Positions 1-8,166 of a DNA stretch of 64,000 bases are shown here, one piece after another. The translations under genes were made by a program, and so were the position numbers. The notes below the pieces were generated by a model. It had not been told where the DNA came from and searched no databases. It saw only the letters and a program-made list of their open reading frames with translations. Source of the DNA: Virgibacillus halodenitrificans JCM 12304 (GTDB lineage Bacteria; Bacillota; Bacilli; Bacillales; Amphibacillaceae); assembly GCF_001310895.1 (NCBI RefSeq), contig NZ_BAZS01000002.1, forward strand, positions 186,001-250,000. Reading direction: 5' to 3'. Every line of letters starts with the position of its first letter. Position 1 is the stretch's first letter.

Positions 1-1
1 T

Positions 2-190
2 GCATCTATTTTAGTCTTTTTAATTGCAGTTTCTTTATATCCAGCAGAAAAGGTAATACCAATATTGCTGGTTTTGTTTGGAACAGGTCATATTTTTATT
101 TATCTGTTTACAAGGAATGTCTATCTTGGTACCAAAAGAAAAAAAGAGGTATTAATTAAAGAACAAATAACCGATGAAAAAAACCGCTAA
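2..190 (+). CDS. C-terminal end of a membrane transporter (partial)
   Basis: The frame is open from the window edge to a TAA at 188-190 and gives 62 residues. A strongly hydrophobic stretch with two helix-like segments is followed by a charged cytoplasmic tail (TKRKKEVLIKEQITDEKNR). In B. subtilis the gene just upstream of pbpA is yqgE, a major facilitator superfamily transporter, and this tail would fit its end. That identity rests on gene order only; the visible part holds no diagnostic motif. Confidence 0.5.
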   Translation, partial: ASILVFLIAVSLYPAEKVIPILLVLFGTGHIFIYLFTRNVYLGTKRKKEVLIKEQITDEKNR

Positions 191-214
191 CGCTATTTTT
201 TATTAGCTAAATGA

Positions 215-223
215 TGTTATAAT
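215..223 (+). promoter_or_regulatory. extended -10 promoter element for pbpA
   Basis: TGTTATAAT is a perfect TGn-TATAAT element 38 bases upstream of the pbpA ATG, after the end of the transporter gene. No good -35 is visible, which is usual for extended -10 promoters. It suggests pbpA is transcribed separately. Confidence 0.45.
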
Positions 224-260
224 GAGTGGAAAGCTATGTTAAATATATGGGGGAGAAATA

Positions 261-2336
261 ATGGCGAGAAAAAGAAAAAAGAAGGAACAGCTTCCCTTCC
301 GAATAAATATTTTATTCTTTGTGATTTTTCTATTGTTCTCTGTATTAATTTTACAGTTAGGTGTTGTACAAATACTTAATGGGGAAGAGTTTCAAAAAGA
401 AATAGAACGAACGGTTAAGGACACAACTAAAATACCAGTACCTAGAGGGAAGATTTATGACAGTAATTACGATGTGATTGTTGATAATAAGCCGTTGTAT
501 TCAATCACTTATACTCCAGCTAAAGGCGTACAGGCCGAAGATCGTTTAGAAGTTGCTCAAAAGCTGGCAGAATTAATTTCTATGGACTCAGAAGATTACT
601 TAGACAGTATTACCGAGCGAAATAAGAAGGAATATTGGTATCTTTTAAATAAGAAAAAAGCAGATAAAAGGCTCTCTGAGGAAGAGGCTGCGGATATGTC
701 TAATTCGGAGCAGTATAAAACAATATTGGACAGAATTACAAAAGAGGAAATTAGTGACTTTTCCAAGCAGGAGCTTGAAGTAATTGCTATAAAAAAAGAA
801 CTTGATAAGGCGTATTCTTTAACACCACAGATTATTAAAAATGAAGATGTAACTCCTGAGGAATATGCAAGGGTAGCAGAACATCTGGACAAATTACCAG
901 GGGTTAATGCTACAACGGATTGGAATAGAGAATATCCGTATAAGGATACCTTTTCTAGCTTGTTAGGATCGATCACCTCACAAGAGCAGGGGATACCTGC
1001 AGACAAAGAACAGTATTACTTAACAAGAGGTTATAGCAGAAATGACCGTGTAGGACGAAGTGGTCTGGAAGAGTACTATGAGGACCTGCTTAGAGGAAGA
1101 AAGGAACAAATCCAATATACAACGACGAAAAACGGCCAAGTAATTGATTCGGAAACGGTTGTTGAAGGTGAGCGAGGTAAAGATTTAATTCTGACTGTTG
1201 ATATGGAATTCCAAAAAGAAGTCGACAAAATTGTCCGGGAAGAGTTAAAGACAGCTAAAAATAAACATTGGGCTGCAAACCGTTATATGGATGATGCGCT
1301 CGCTGTTGTAATGAATCCAAAAACCGGCGAAATTTTAGCAGTTAGTGGTCAACACTACAATGATGAGAAGAAAGAATATGAGAATAATTCGTTTCGTGCC
1401 CTGTATGATGCTCATTTACCTGGTTCTACGGTGAAGGGAGCCACTGTGTTAGCAGGTTACGAATCAGGAGTTATTTCACCAGGACAGAGTTTCTATGATC
1501 GTCCGATTGATATTGCGGGCACGCCAACAAAAGGTTCATACGGTCAATTAGGCTTAGTGGATGATTATGAAGCTTTAAAGAGATCTTCCAACGTCTATAT
1601 GTTCTATATCGCCCTAAAGATGGGTGGAGAGAATCGTTATCCATTTCCTAATGGAAGCAAAGCAGCATTTAATTCAGAAGGATTTCAGCAAATGCGCAAT
1701 TATTTTCAACAATTTGGATTAGGAGTTAAAACTGGTGTAGACTATCCGTATGAAAGTACTGGCTATGAAGGCGATGAATTTGGACCGGGCTTACTAATGG
1801 ATTATGCCATCGGACAGTATGATTCGTTTACAACACTGCAATTGGCTCAATATGTATCAACAATTGCAAATGACGGCTATCGCGTGCGCCCACATTTTCT
1901 AAAAGAAGTACGTAATCCGAGTGAGACAGAGAGAGAATTGGGCTCCGTGGTTAGAAGTGAAGAAACAGAAGTGCTTAATCGGATCCAAATGAAGGATTCC
2001 TATATTGAACGGGTTCAGGAGGGCTTCCGAAGAGTGTACCAGGAAACAGGTGGAACAGCTGCTGGCTACTTTAAAGGAAAAGATTATAATCCTGCCGGAA
2101 AAACAGGAACAGCTGAAAATGAAGTATATGAAGATGGAGTAAAGTATGATACTGAAAACCATTCATTAATCGGGTATGCTCCATTTGATGATCCGGAGGT
2201 TGCTTTTGCGGTGATCGCACCTAATTCCGGGGTGGTACGAGACTTACATCCACTCAGCAAAATCATTGGTCAACGCATTATGGATACGTATTTTGATTTG
2301 AAGAAAGAAAGAGATAAAGAAGAAATGAAGGAATAA
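261..2336 (+). CDS. pbpA: Penicillin-binding protein 2 (PBP2A-type transpeptidase)
   Basis: Class B, monofunctional peptidoglycan D,D-transpeptidase of the elongation (rod) machinery. The 691 residues are close to B. subtilis PbpA (716). A basic N-terminus is followed by one membrane segment (about residues 15-37), a dimerisation/pedestal region and a C-terminal transpeptidase domain. All three active-site motifs are visible: SxxK at S389 (PGSTVKG), SxN at S442-N444 (SSN) and KTG at 614-616 (GKTGTAE). The start has a strong GGGGGAG ribosome site. The gene has its own promoter and ends at a bidirectional terminator. Its position before rpmG and yqgN matches B. subtilis pbpA (yqgF). Confidence 0.95.
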   Translation: MARKRKKKEQLPFRINILFFVIFLLFSVLILQLGVVQILNGEEFQKEIERTVKDTTKIPVPRGKIYDSNYDVIVDNKPLYSITYTPAKGVQAEDRLEVAQKLAELISMDSEDYLDSITERNKKEYWYLLNKKKADKRLSEEEAADMSNSEQYKTILDRITKEEISDFSKQELEVIAIKKELDKAYSLTPQIIKNEDVTPEEYARVAEHLDKLPGVNATTDWNREYPYKDTFSSLLGSITSQEQGIPADKEQYYLTRGYSRNDRVGRSGLEEYYEDLLRGRKEQIQYTTTKNGQVIDSETVVEGERGKDLILTVDMEFQKEVDKIVREELKTAKNKHWAANRYMDDALAVVMNPKTGEILAVSGQHYNDEKKEYENNSFRALYDAHLPGSTVKGATVLAGYESGVISPGQSFYDRPIDIAGTPTKGSYGQLGLVDDYEALKRSSNVYMFYIALKMGGENRYPFPNGSKAAFNSEGFQQMRNYFQQFGLGVKTGVDYPYESTGYEGDEFGPGLLMDYAIGQYDSFTTLQLAQYVSTIANDGYRVRPHFLKEVRNPSETERELGSVVRSEETEVLNRIQMKDSYIERVQEGFRRVYQETGGTAAGYFKGKDYNPAGKTGTAENEVYEDGVKYDTENHSLIGYAPFDDPEVAFAVIAPNSGVVRDLHPLSKIIGQRIMDTYFDLKKERDKEEMKE

Positions 2337-2371
2337 AAAAAGAAGAACCTGTGTTAGGTTCTTCTTTTTTT
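2335..2371. terminator. bidirectional rho-independent terminator
   Basis: An A-tract, a GAAGAACCT / AGGTTCTTC stem and a T-tract form a strong hairpin that ends pbpA on the plus strand and the convergent YqzC-like gene on the minus strand. Confidence 0.9.
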
Positions 2372-2882
2372 ATCTTGCTATCTTTTCGGCAAGCTCATAA
2401 AAACTCATTTCACTGGATACTTCAAACTCACCTATTTGTACTTTTTCGCTATAATTTTCTTTCTCCAAATACTTATCAAATTTACTGGAATCTTTGATAA
2501 TATTCTTTTCTTCCAGTAAATTACTTATTTCTGAGGTAGCCATCCCCGGTTTAATGTTAATTTTGTACTTTGTTGGTTTATCTGAAGCTTCTTCTTCATC
2601 TGTTTGTTTTTTATCAACAGATTCTTCTTTCTTATTTTCCGTTTTCTTTTCTGAAGAATTTTCTTCCTTCTTCTCTGTTCGTTGCTTGTCTTTTTCTACA
2701 GATAAAGAAATATATTCTTCTTGAGATAAAACATGATATCCTTCTTCTTTAACGAGCGGAATCATTTCTTCAGCAGTCATTTCATCCTTGGCGGAAGTCG
2801 TTCCCCAGAAAAAGAAGCCAATTAACATGATTACCCCTGAAGTTAATAAGCCGATGGCAAATGCTCTTATTGGTTGTTTCAT
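2370..2882 (-). CDS. yqzC: YqzC-like membrane-anchored protein with MltG-type terminal segment
   Basis: 170 residues. An N-terminal membrane anchor (about 7-28) precedes a highly charged, Lys/Glu-rich low-complexity linker (about 65-103). The C-terminal region (about 105-170: INIKPGMATSEISNLLEEKN) resembles the small LysM-like domain at the N-terminus of YceG/MltG endolytic transglycosylases, but no catalytic domain follows. Small anchored proteins of this kind (YqzC) lie beside pbpA in Bacillus. The function is unknown; a cell-wall role is inference from the domain and neighbour. AAAGGAG precedes the ATG. It probably forms a minus-strand pair with the gene ending at 2898, 15 bases upstream. 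Confidence 0.7.
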   Translation of the reverse strand: MKQPIRAFAIGLLTSGVIMLIGFFFWGTTSAKDEMTAEEMIPLVKEEGYHVLSQEEYISLSVEKDKQRTEKKEENSSEKKTENKKEESVDKKQTDEEEASDKPTKYKINIKPGMATSEISNLLEEKNIIKDSSKFDKYLEKENYSEKVQIGEFEVSSEMSFYELAEKIAR

Positions 2883-2897
2883 TTTGTTTCTCCTTTG

Positions 2898-3125
2898 TTA
2901 AAGAATATTATTCTGTTTATCTCGACTGGTAGGATGTATTTCTTCAGTCAACAGCTCTTCTTCGAGAATCTTAATTTTCTTTTTCATCTGGTATGTATCC
3001 TGCATGGTTGACATAGAGAATTGTTCTAATTGGTTTTCTAATTCCTGAAACTTATCATTCATAAAGAAAGAAAGTACAAAAAGTACTAATCCTATTCCAA
3101 TGATGGAAATTATTGCATATAGCAT
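2898..3125 (-). CDS. small membrane protein with coiled-coil tail, YqzD-position
   Basis: 75 residues. One membrane helix (about 2-22) is followed by a short amphipathic, probably coiled-coil region (LENQLEQF ... [13 protein letters not shown]). The frame is open five codons further, but the perfect GGAGGTAATACGA ribosome site lies inside that extension, so the ATG at 3125 is chosen. It is followed by the YqzC-like gene on the same strand. B. subtilis has a small gene yqzD at this place; homology could not be tested by eye. Function unknown. Confidence 0.6.
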   Translation of the reverse strand: MLYAIISIIGIGLVLFVLSFFMNDKFQELENQLEQFSMSTMQDTYQMKKKIKILEEELLTEEIHPTSRDKQNNIL

Positions 3126-3197
3126 TCGTATTACCTCCATTATTTATTCACTATTAGTTATATCACAGAATAATAAAAGAAGAAACCTTATTTTTTT

Positions 3198-3241
3198 CTA
3201 TCAACATTCTTGATAGTTTTCGTAATATCTGCTATTATAAT
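3198..3241 (+). promoter_or_regulatory. rpmG promoter region with inverted repeat and Zur-like half-site
   Basis: TTGATA (3210-3215) and TATTAT/TATAAT (3233-3241) make a plausible sigma-A promoter. A perfect 7-bp inverted repeat, CTATCAA-cattc-TTGATAG (3198-3216), overlaps the -35. The spacer holds TCGTAAT (3220-3226), identical to one arm of the Zur box (TCGTAATnATTACGA), but the second arm is poor. The promoter is moderately supported; the Zur idea is weak. Confidence 0.45.
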
Positions 3242-3302
3242 TAAGTCTGAAATGAATGAAAGCTGTTTAATAGCAAGTGCTTAAAAGTTTGGAGGGAAAA
3301 CT

Positions 3303-3452
3303 ATGCGCGTTAACATTACATTAGCTTGTACTGAAACAGGAGATCGTAATTATATTACTACAAAGAACAAACGTACAAATCCTGAACGTATTGAGCTTAA
3401 AAAATATTGTCCACGTCTTAAAAAACACACTTTACATCGTGAAACAAAATAA
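3303..3452 (+). CDS. rpmG: 50S ribosomal protein L33, zinc-independent (C-minus) form
   Basis: 49 residues beginning [17 protein letters not shown] and ending TLHRETK, a full-length bacterial L33. Zinc-binding L33 carries two CxxC pairs. Here each pair has kept only one cysteine (C9 in ACTETG; C36 in KYCPRLK), so this is the form that cannot hold zinc. GGAGGG lies 7 bases before the ATG. Bacillus genomes usually carry several rpmG copies; this copy sits at the rpmGA position next to pbpA and yqgN. Confidence 0.93.
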   Translation: MRVNITLACTETGDRNYITTKNKRTNPERIELKKYCPRLKKHTLHRETK

Positions 3453-3457
3453 CCCAT

Positions 3458-3490
3458 AAAACTTATCTGGAATAGATAAGGGTTTTATTT
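3458..3490 (+). terminator. terminator after rpmG
   Basis: CTTATCT / AGATAAG stem with a 5-base loop, then GGGTTTTATTTTTATT. It lies 6 bases after the rpmG stop. Confidence 0.6.
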
Positions 3491-3590
3491 TTATTATCCA
3501 TTGCAGATTAGCTCAATTGTCCTTTACGCTTTTGTTCTTTGTTACTTCGTGTTAATACGTTATACTTAGATATAGAGTGAGGTGGAACGT

Positions 3591-4157
3591 ATGAATAAAA
3601 AGGATTTACGTGTTAATGCAATAAATATGTTGAAAAGTCAGTCTGAAACAAAAAGAAAGCAAATAGAAGAGGAATTAACAGAACAGCTAATACATAGCAC
3701 ATTTTGGGAAAATGCAGCAGTTATCGGTATTACAATGGCGCAAGGTTTTGAATGGGACACAAAGTCTATAATAGAGATTGCTTGGGCGCAGGGGAAAGAA
3801 GTATGTGTGCCGAAGTGCTCCCCACAAGATAAACTGCTTAACTTTTATAAAATAACTTCATTTAACGAACTAGAGGTTGTTTATTATAACTTACTAGAAC
3901 CGATTCCAGAGAAAACGGAAAGTGTATTGAAAGAACAAATTGATTTATTAATGGTACCGGGTTTACTTTTTGATAGAGAAGGATTTAGAGTCGGTTTTGG
4001 CGGAGGATATTATGATCGCTTTCTTGTAGATTATCCGAACAATACTGTTTCTTTGCTATGTGAGGAACAGCTTGTTAGTCAATTGCCAAAGGAATCCTAC
4101 GATATTCCTGTAGAATATTTAATTACTGAAAAAAATATTATTAATACAATAAAGTAG
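3591..4157 (+). CDS. yqgN: 5-formyltetrahydrofolate cyclo-ligase
   Basis: ATP-dependent conversion of 5-formyl-THF to 5,10-methenyl-THF, a folate one-carbon recycling step in the cytoplasm. 188 residues, the usual family size. The C-terminal signature is present (VPGLLFDREGFRVGFGGGYYDRF), with the Gly-rich GFGGGYYDRF loop. An N-terminal KKDLR ... LKSQSETKRK segment matches the phosphate-binding start of the family. The frame extends to a GTG at 3582, but that lies inside the GAGGTGG ribosome site, so the ATG at 3591 is chosen. The ThiF-family gene follows after 8 bases, probably co-transcribed. Confidence 0.92.
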   Translation: MNKKDLRVNAINMLKSQSETKRKQIEEELTEQLIHSTFWENAAVIGITMAQGFEWDTKSIIEIAWAQGKEVCVPKCSPQDKLLNFYKITSFNELEVVYYNLLEPIPEKTESVLKEQIDLLMVPGLLFDREGFRVGFGGGYYDRFLVDYPNNTVSLLCEEQLVSQLPKESYDIPVEYLITEKNIINTIK

Positions 4158-4165
4158 AGGTTTTT

Positions 4166-5179
4166 ATGGATATAAACAGATATTCACGACAAATTTTATT
4201 TGAACAAATAAATAAATCAGGCCAGCAGCGACTTTCTGAAAGTACTGTTTTGATTGTAGGGATTGGTGCATTAGGAACGGTAATCAGCAACCAATTGGTG
4301 CGAGCAGGGGTTGGAAAAGTCAGGATAGTGGACCGTGATGTGGTGGAGATAAGCAATCTGCAAAGACAAATTCTGTTTGATGAAGAGGACGCAGAGAAAT
4401 CCCTCCCAAAAGCAATTGCTGCAAAGCGAAAATTAGAAAGAGTAAATAGCATGGTAGAAATCGAAGCAATTATCGGTAATGCTTCTCGTGACAATATTGA
4501 TGAGCTAACGGAAGGCGTAGATGTGGTTTTAGATGGTACAGACAATTTTGCGACTCGATATTTGTTAAATGATATTTGTTTTAAAAAAAATATTCCTTAT
4601 TCCTATGGTGGAGTTGTAAGCTCACGAGGAATGACAGCATTCTTTGTGCCAAAACAGACCCCGTGCTTACGATGTTTAAGTAAAGAAGGGTCTGATGGAA
4701 ATCAAACATGTGATACAGTAGGTGTTATTTCCCCTGTGGTTGATATGGTATCTTCCTTGCAAGTGACAGAAACATTGAAGTATTTAACTAACCGGGGAGA
4801 GTATTTAAGGAATACACTTCGCTCCTTAGACATATGGTTTAATCAACAATATGATATTAAATTGAATAAGCCTGATCTTAATTGTCCCACATGCCAGTTA
4901 AATCAATATCCAGCATTACAGAAAAAAGCAAAGGAAGAGGAAATTGTCCTTTGTGGCAGAAATACAGTACAGATTCATCTATTGAATCACGTAAGCTTGG
5001 AGCAGTTAGAATCGAAGTTTTCAGGAATCCAAAGTTTAAAACGTACACCTTTTTTTCTAAAAGTAACAATTGATGAACAAATTAGTTTAACGATCTTTAC
5101 GGATGGTCGCGTGCTTGTTCAGGGGACTGAGGATCAGGTCTACGCCAGGACAGTATATGATCGTTATATTGGTTCATAG
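4166..5179 (+). CDS. MoeB/ThiF-family sulfur-carrier adenylyltransferase
   Basis: E1-like enzyme that adenylates the C-terminal Gly-Gly of a ubiquitin-fold sulfur carrier (ThiS or MoaD). 337 residues, like both MoeB and ThiF of B. subtilis. The N-terminal Rossmann fold has GIGALGTVISNQLVRAG, DRDVVEISNLQRQ with the conserved Arg, and the DGTDNF motif. Two CxxC pairs (CLRC about 168-171, CPTC about 237-240) bind structural zinc. The tail after 245 is divergent, with no rhodanese motif. Neither thiamine nor molybdopterin genes are adjacent, so the carrier cannot be decided from context. It follows yqgN closely with a weak ribosome site (AGAGG). Confidence 0.85.
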   Translation: MDINRYSRQILFEQINKSGQQRLSESTVLIVGIGALGTVISNQLVRAGVGKVRIVDRDVVEISNLQRQILFDEEDAEKSLPKAIAAKRKLERVNSMVEIEAIIGNASRDNIDELTEGVDVVLDGTDNFATRYLLNDICFKKNIPYSYGGVVSSRGMTAFFVPKQTPCLRCLSKEGSDGNQTCDTVGVISPVVDMVSSLQVTETLKYLTNRGEYLRNTLRSLDIWFNQQYDIKLNKPDLNCPTCQLNQYPALQKKAKEEEIVLCGRNTVQIHLLNHVSLEQLESKFSGIQSLKRTPFFLKVTIDEQISLTIFTDGRVLVQGTEDQVYARTVYDRYIGS

Positions 5180-5241
5180 CATGCATATTTTCTTTAAATT
5201 GTGTCATAACTAAGAACACTATGAGAAAAGAAGGTGTGGAC

Positions 5242-5430
5242 ATGAGAATGATTGCATTAATTTTTACTTTCTTCACAATGGTTGCAGTTATTTACAGGTG
5301 GCGCTATCGGATATTGAATACAGTTTTAGCAATAAGCGTTTTGCGTAAAATTGCAGTAAACTTGTCGATGAATATGCCGGCAATCAGATCAAAAATTTTA
5401 CCGAATTTATTTGGACCAAAAATAAACTAA
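5242..5430 (+). CDS. yqgO: YqgO-position small basic protein
   Basis: 62 residues with a hydrophobic N-terminus (MRMIALIFTFFTMVAVIYRWRYR) that can form one membrane helix, then a basic tail. The frame is open to an ATG at 5221 without a ribosome site; AAGGTG before the ATG at 5242 decides the shorter start. It lies just before the rhomboid gene, where B. subtilis has the small gene yqgO. Function unknown; the symbol rests on position and size. Confidence 0.55.
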   Translation: MRMIALIFTFFTMVAVIYRWRYRILNTVLAISVLRKIAVNLSMNMPAIRSKILPNLFGPKIN

Positions 5431-5441
5431 ATACATTTGAA

Positions 5442-5479
5442 ACAAAAAGAAGTTGATTTGAAACAGCTTCTTTTTTGTT
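5442..5479 (+). terminator. terminator after yqgO
   Basis: ACAAAAAGAAGTTG / CAGCTTCTTTTTTGT stem with an 8-base loop ending in a T-run, 12 bases after the yqgO stop. Confidence 0.75.
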
Positions 5480-5536
5480 CTTTAAAGAAAAGTAAATTAA
5501 GTTTTGGTATGATATGTTGTAAGGGGGAATTTTTAT

Positions 5537-7081
5537 ATGTATTCGGAGGAAAGCCACACGCTCTATGAGATTGCCCATCACTTAGTTTTTCATGGAAGGT
5601 ATGAAGTATTATATATTAATGAGAATGAGCAAGAAATATGGTTAGAGAAGTATCAAAATAAAGTTTCAAAAGTTATTCGGATAATAAATAAAGGATTTGA
5701 TTGGAAAAATCATTTGAAGAGAGATATAGCACAGGTTTTTCAAAAAGTAAAAGCGATGAAGCGATTATTAATGGGAAAGCATATTGAAATACACAATGTA
5801 TATGTTCATTCGAATGATCCGGTAGATGATTGGGAAATCCTTAAGAAGCCAATGAAACTAAATGAAAAAAATTCAATTAAAATGAATCTTTACTATTTAT
5901 CTCATTCAAGTAGTGAAGAAGAAATGGCTAGGTTATTTAATGATCTGGATATCACGAAGATGCCCAGTATAAAATTGGATGAAACTGAAAGAGAAACTAG
6001 AACGGTTTCCCTCAGAAATGAATTACACAAGGAAATGCGCCAAAAGCATGATGAAAAAAATAATGTGCTTTCCTTCGGTAAACCTTTTTTGACATATTTG
6101 TTGCTGGCAGTAAATATATTTCTATTTATCCTTTTGGAAGCCAATGGTGGTAGTCAGTCCATTCCGACCTTAATTGAGTTTGGTGCTAAATATAATCCTG
6201 ATATTATGGCAGGAGAATGGTGGAGAATAGTAAGCTCCATGTTTTTACATATCGGCTTATTGCATTTATTTATGAACATGTTGGCAGTATATTATTTAGG
6301 AATTGCTGTTGAAAGGATGTATGGTTCCTGGAGGTTTATAGTAATTTATTTCTTGGCGGGGATTGGTGGGGGAATCGCGAGCTTTGCCTTCTCACAACAT
6401 GTTTCTGCTGGAGCATCTGGTGCATTGTTTGGTTTGTTTGGAGCTTTACTGTTTTTTGGACTCCATTATAAAAAGATTTTCTTTCAAACTATGGGGAAAA
6501 ACGTGCTTATATTGATAGGTATAAATATTTTATTTGGTTTTTTGGTACCACAAATTGACAATGCAGCACATTTGGGAGGATTAATAGCAGGCTTTATTGC
6601 TGCTTCTATTACTCATTTACCAAAGAAAAGGGATGTTCAAAAACAAGTGCTAGCAATTCTTATTTATGGTTTCGCTTTGATTGGAATTGGTTATTATGGT
6701 TTTTCCAACAACCAAAACAGCCAAAGTTATCAACTTACTCAAATTGAAAAATACTTGCAAGAAGAAAAATACAAAGAAGTTGTCCAGTTGGCTACCGATT
6801 CGTTAGACAAAAAAGGTGATTTAGAAGCGACTATATTATTTCAGCGTTCATATGCCTTTATTGAGCTTGGGAAAATAAATGAAGCTAAACAGGACTTACA
6901 GGAAGCTGTTAAAATCAATCCGGAATTTCCGCAAGCTTACTATAATTTGGCCTTGGTTTATTACAATACAGGTGAACAGAAAAAGGCGGAAGATGCGATC
7001 CGAACAGCCTATAAGCTTAACTCGGAAAATGAAGATTTTATTCATTTATATGAGCAAATAACCGGAGAAAAAGTAGATTAA
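5537..7081 (+). CDS. gluP: Rhomboid intramembrane serine protease GluP with TPR tail
   Basis: 514 residues, like B. subtilis YqgP/GluP (507). A cytosolic N-terminal domain (about 1-180) is followed by rhomboid transmembrane helices (about 185-385) and two to three TPR repeats (about 400-500, ending LNSENEDFIHLYEQ). The rhomboid core is intact: HxxxN in LLHLFMNML, catalytic S294 in AGASGALFG, and catalytic H345 in NAAHLGGL. In B. subtilis this protease cleaves the magnesium transporter MgtE when manganese is high and magnesium low. It starts after its own terminator-bounded gap with a GGGGG ribosome site and ends at a long hairpin. Confidence 0.95.
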   Translation: MYSEESHTLYEIAHHLVFHGRYEVLYINENEQEIWLEKYQNKVSKVIRIINKGFDWKNHLKRDIAQVFQKVKAMKRLLMGKHIEIHNVYVHSNDPVDDWEILKKPMKLNEKNSIKMNLYYLSHSSSEEEMARLFNDLDITKMPSIKLDETERETRTVSLRNELHKEMRQKHDEKNNVLSFGKPFLTYLLLAVNIFLFILLEANGGSQSIPTLIEFGAKYNPDIMAGEWWRIVSSMFLHIGLLHLFMNMLAVYYLGIAVERMYGSWRFIVIYFLAGIGGGIASFAFSQHVSAGASGALFGLFGALLFFGLHYKKIFFQTMGKNVLILIGINILFGFLVPQIDNAAHLGGLIAGFIAASITHLPKKRDVQKQVLAILIYGFALIGIGYYGFSNNQNSQSYQLTQIEKYLQEEKYKEVVQLATDSLDKKGDLEATILFQRSYAFIELGKINEAKQDLQEAVKINPEFPQAYYNLALVYYNTGEQKKAEDAIRTAYKLNSENEDFIHLYEQITGEKVD

Positions 7082-7094
7082 AACAGGAAATGCT

Positions 7095-7178
7095 AAGCGC
7101 AAGGAAAGCCAAACTAGTTCTAATGCTAAATGTATCAGTTAACACAGCTAAGAACTAAAATGCTCCCTTGCGTCTTTT
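7095..7178. repeat. long GCGCAAG hairpin repeat acting as bidirectional terminator
   Basis: AAGCGCAAGG ... CCTTGCGTCTTTT ends enclose a second stem TAGTTCT (7115-7121) / AGAACTA (7150-7156). It lies between convergent genes (gluP and the unknown minus-strand gene). The loop carries AATGCTAAATGT, also found in the hairpin at 51986-52079, so the two appear to be one repeat family. Confidence 0.6.
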
Positions 7179-8034
7179 ATTTTATAGGACTATAACGTTG
7201 GATTAGCTTCATTTTCTCGCCGTTACTTTCAAAAAGTACGATTAGATGATCAGCTTGGTTGGAGAATAAAACAATTGGTATATAGCTCTGTACCTTTTCT
7301 TCGTTACTATTGATAATTGGAATAACATAATTTTTATAAAGTCCTTCCCATAATTGACCCATTATTTTATCCGTTTGCTCTTGTGAAAGGTTTGGTAATG
7401 GTTCTTCATTATATTTGGATAGTTGAGTTAAAGGTACAGTTAAATAATCTTTGCTTTTAATCGAAAAATGCTTGAGTAATTGGTGCCAGTAAAAGAGGAG
7501 CTGTTGTTTAGTTATACTGTCTAGTAGATGCTTCCATTCTTCTTCATATCTATTTTCAGGCTTTTTAAATGAATCTATAGCTGTAGTGGGGGAATCAATT
7601 ACATAAAGGTTATCACCAGATAGTCTATGAATGCTCGTTATGTTATTATTTGTATGAATTTCCCCATGATGATAGGATACACTTTGAAAATATCCACTAT
7701 CCTCCTGGGTAATCTTTTCATTAATATAAATCTTATCAGTGTTCTGTTCCCATTTACTGCGCATACCACGTAATCTGCCATTTTCAAATAAAATTGACAC
7801 ATCCTGTCTAAGGTACATTGGTTTTTCGCTTTTAGAATTACTAGTCCAGCTAATTTCATATTTATCCTTATCTTTTTCTGAAAATAACTTCAAGTTTGTT
7901 TCTGTTTCCGTAAATTTAGTTTCCTCATTAGCAGGAAAATATGTAATGGCAGGTTTTGTTTGTACATTAATAAAATATATAGTTATAACACTGATTAGTA
8001 GAGCAAATGTAATAGTTATAATCCATTTAAACAT
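7177..8034 (-). CDS. hypothetical membrane-anchored extracytoplasmic protein
   Basis: 285 residues. One N-terminal hydrophobic segment (about 5-24) without a lipobox cysteine suggests an uncleaved anchor or signal peptide. The rest is hydrophilic and mostly beta/alpha-like, with no family motif I recognise. It is convergent with gluP and divergent from the SpoVAF-like gene; that shared upstream region suggests, but does not show, a sporulation link. Function unknown. Confidence 0.75.
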   Translation of the reverse strand: MFKWIITITFALLISVITIYFINVQTKPAITYFPANEETKFTETETNLKLFSEKDKDKYEISWTSNSKSEKPMYLRQDVSILFENGRLRGMRSKWEQNTDKIYINEKITQEDSGYFQSVSYHHGEIHTNNNITSIHRLSGDNLYVIDSPTTAIDSFKKPENRYEEEWKHLLDSITKQQLLFYWHQLLKHFSIKSKDYLTVPLTQLSKYNEEPLPNLSQEQTDKIMGQLWEGLYKNYVIPIINSNEEKVQSYIPIVLFSNQADHLIVLFESNGEKMKLIQRYSPIK

Positions 8035-8104
8035 CTTATCGCTTCCTTTATATGCTTGTCTTACTGCATTCTATGAATTTGTTCTATACTTTATGCTTGT
8101 TTTA

Positions 8105-8135
8105 TGCATAACCACCGGGAACTTTGCGCAAATTA
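8105..8135 (+). promoter_or_regulatory. candidate sigma-G promoter for spoVAF-like gene
   Basis: TGCATA (8105-8110) and CAAATTA (8129-8135) are 18 bases apart. They fit the sigma-G pattern (TGnATA ... CATnnTA) except for two -10 positions. Forespore expression would suit the downstream germination gene. Confidence 0.3.
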
Positions 8136-8166
8136 ATGTAAGACTACTCAACGACTGGGTGAGAAA

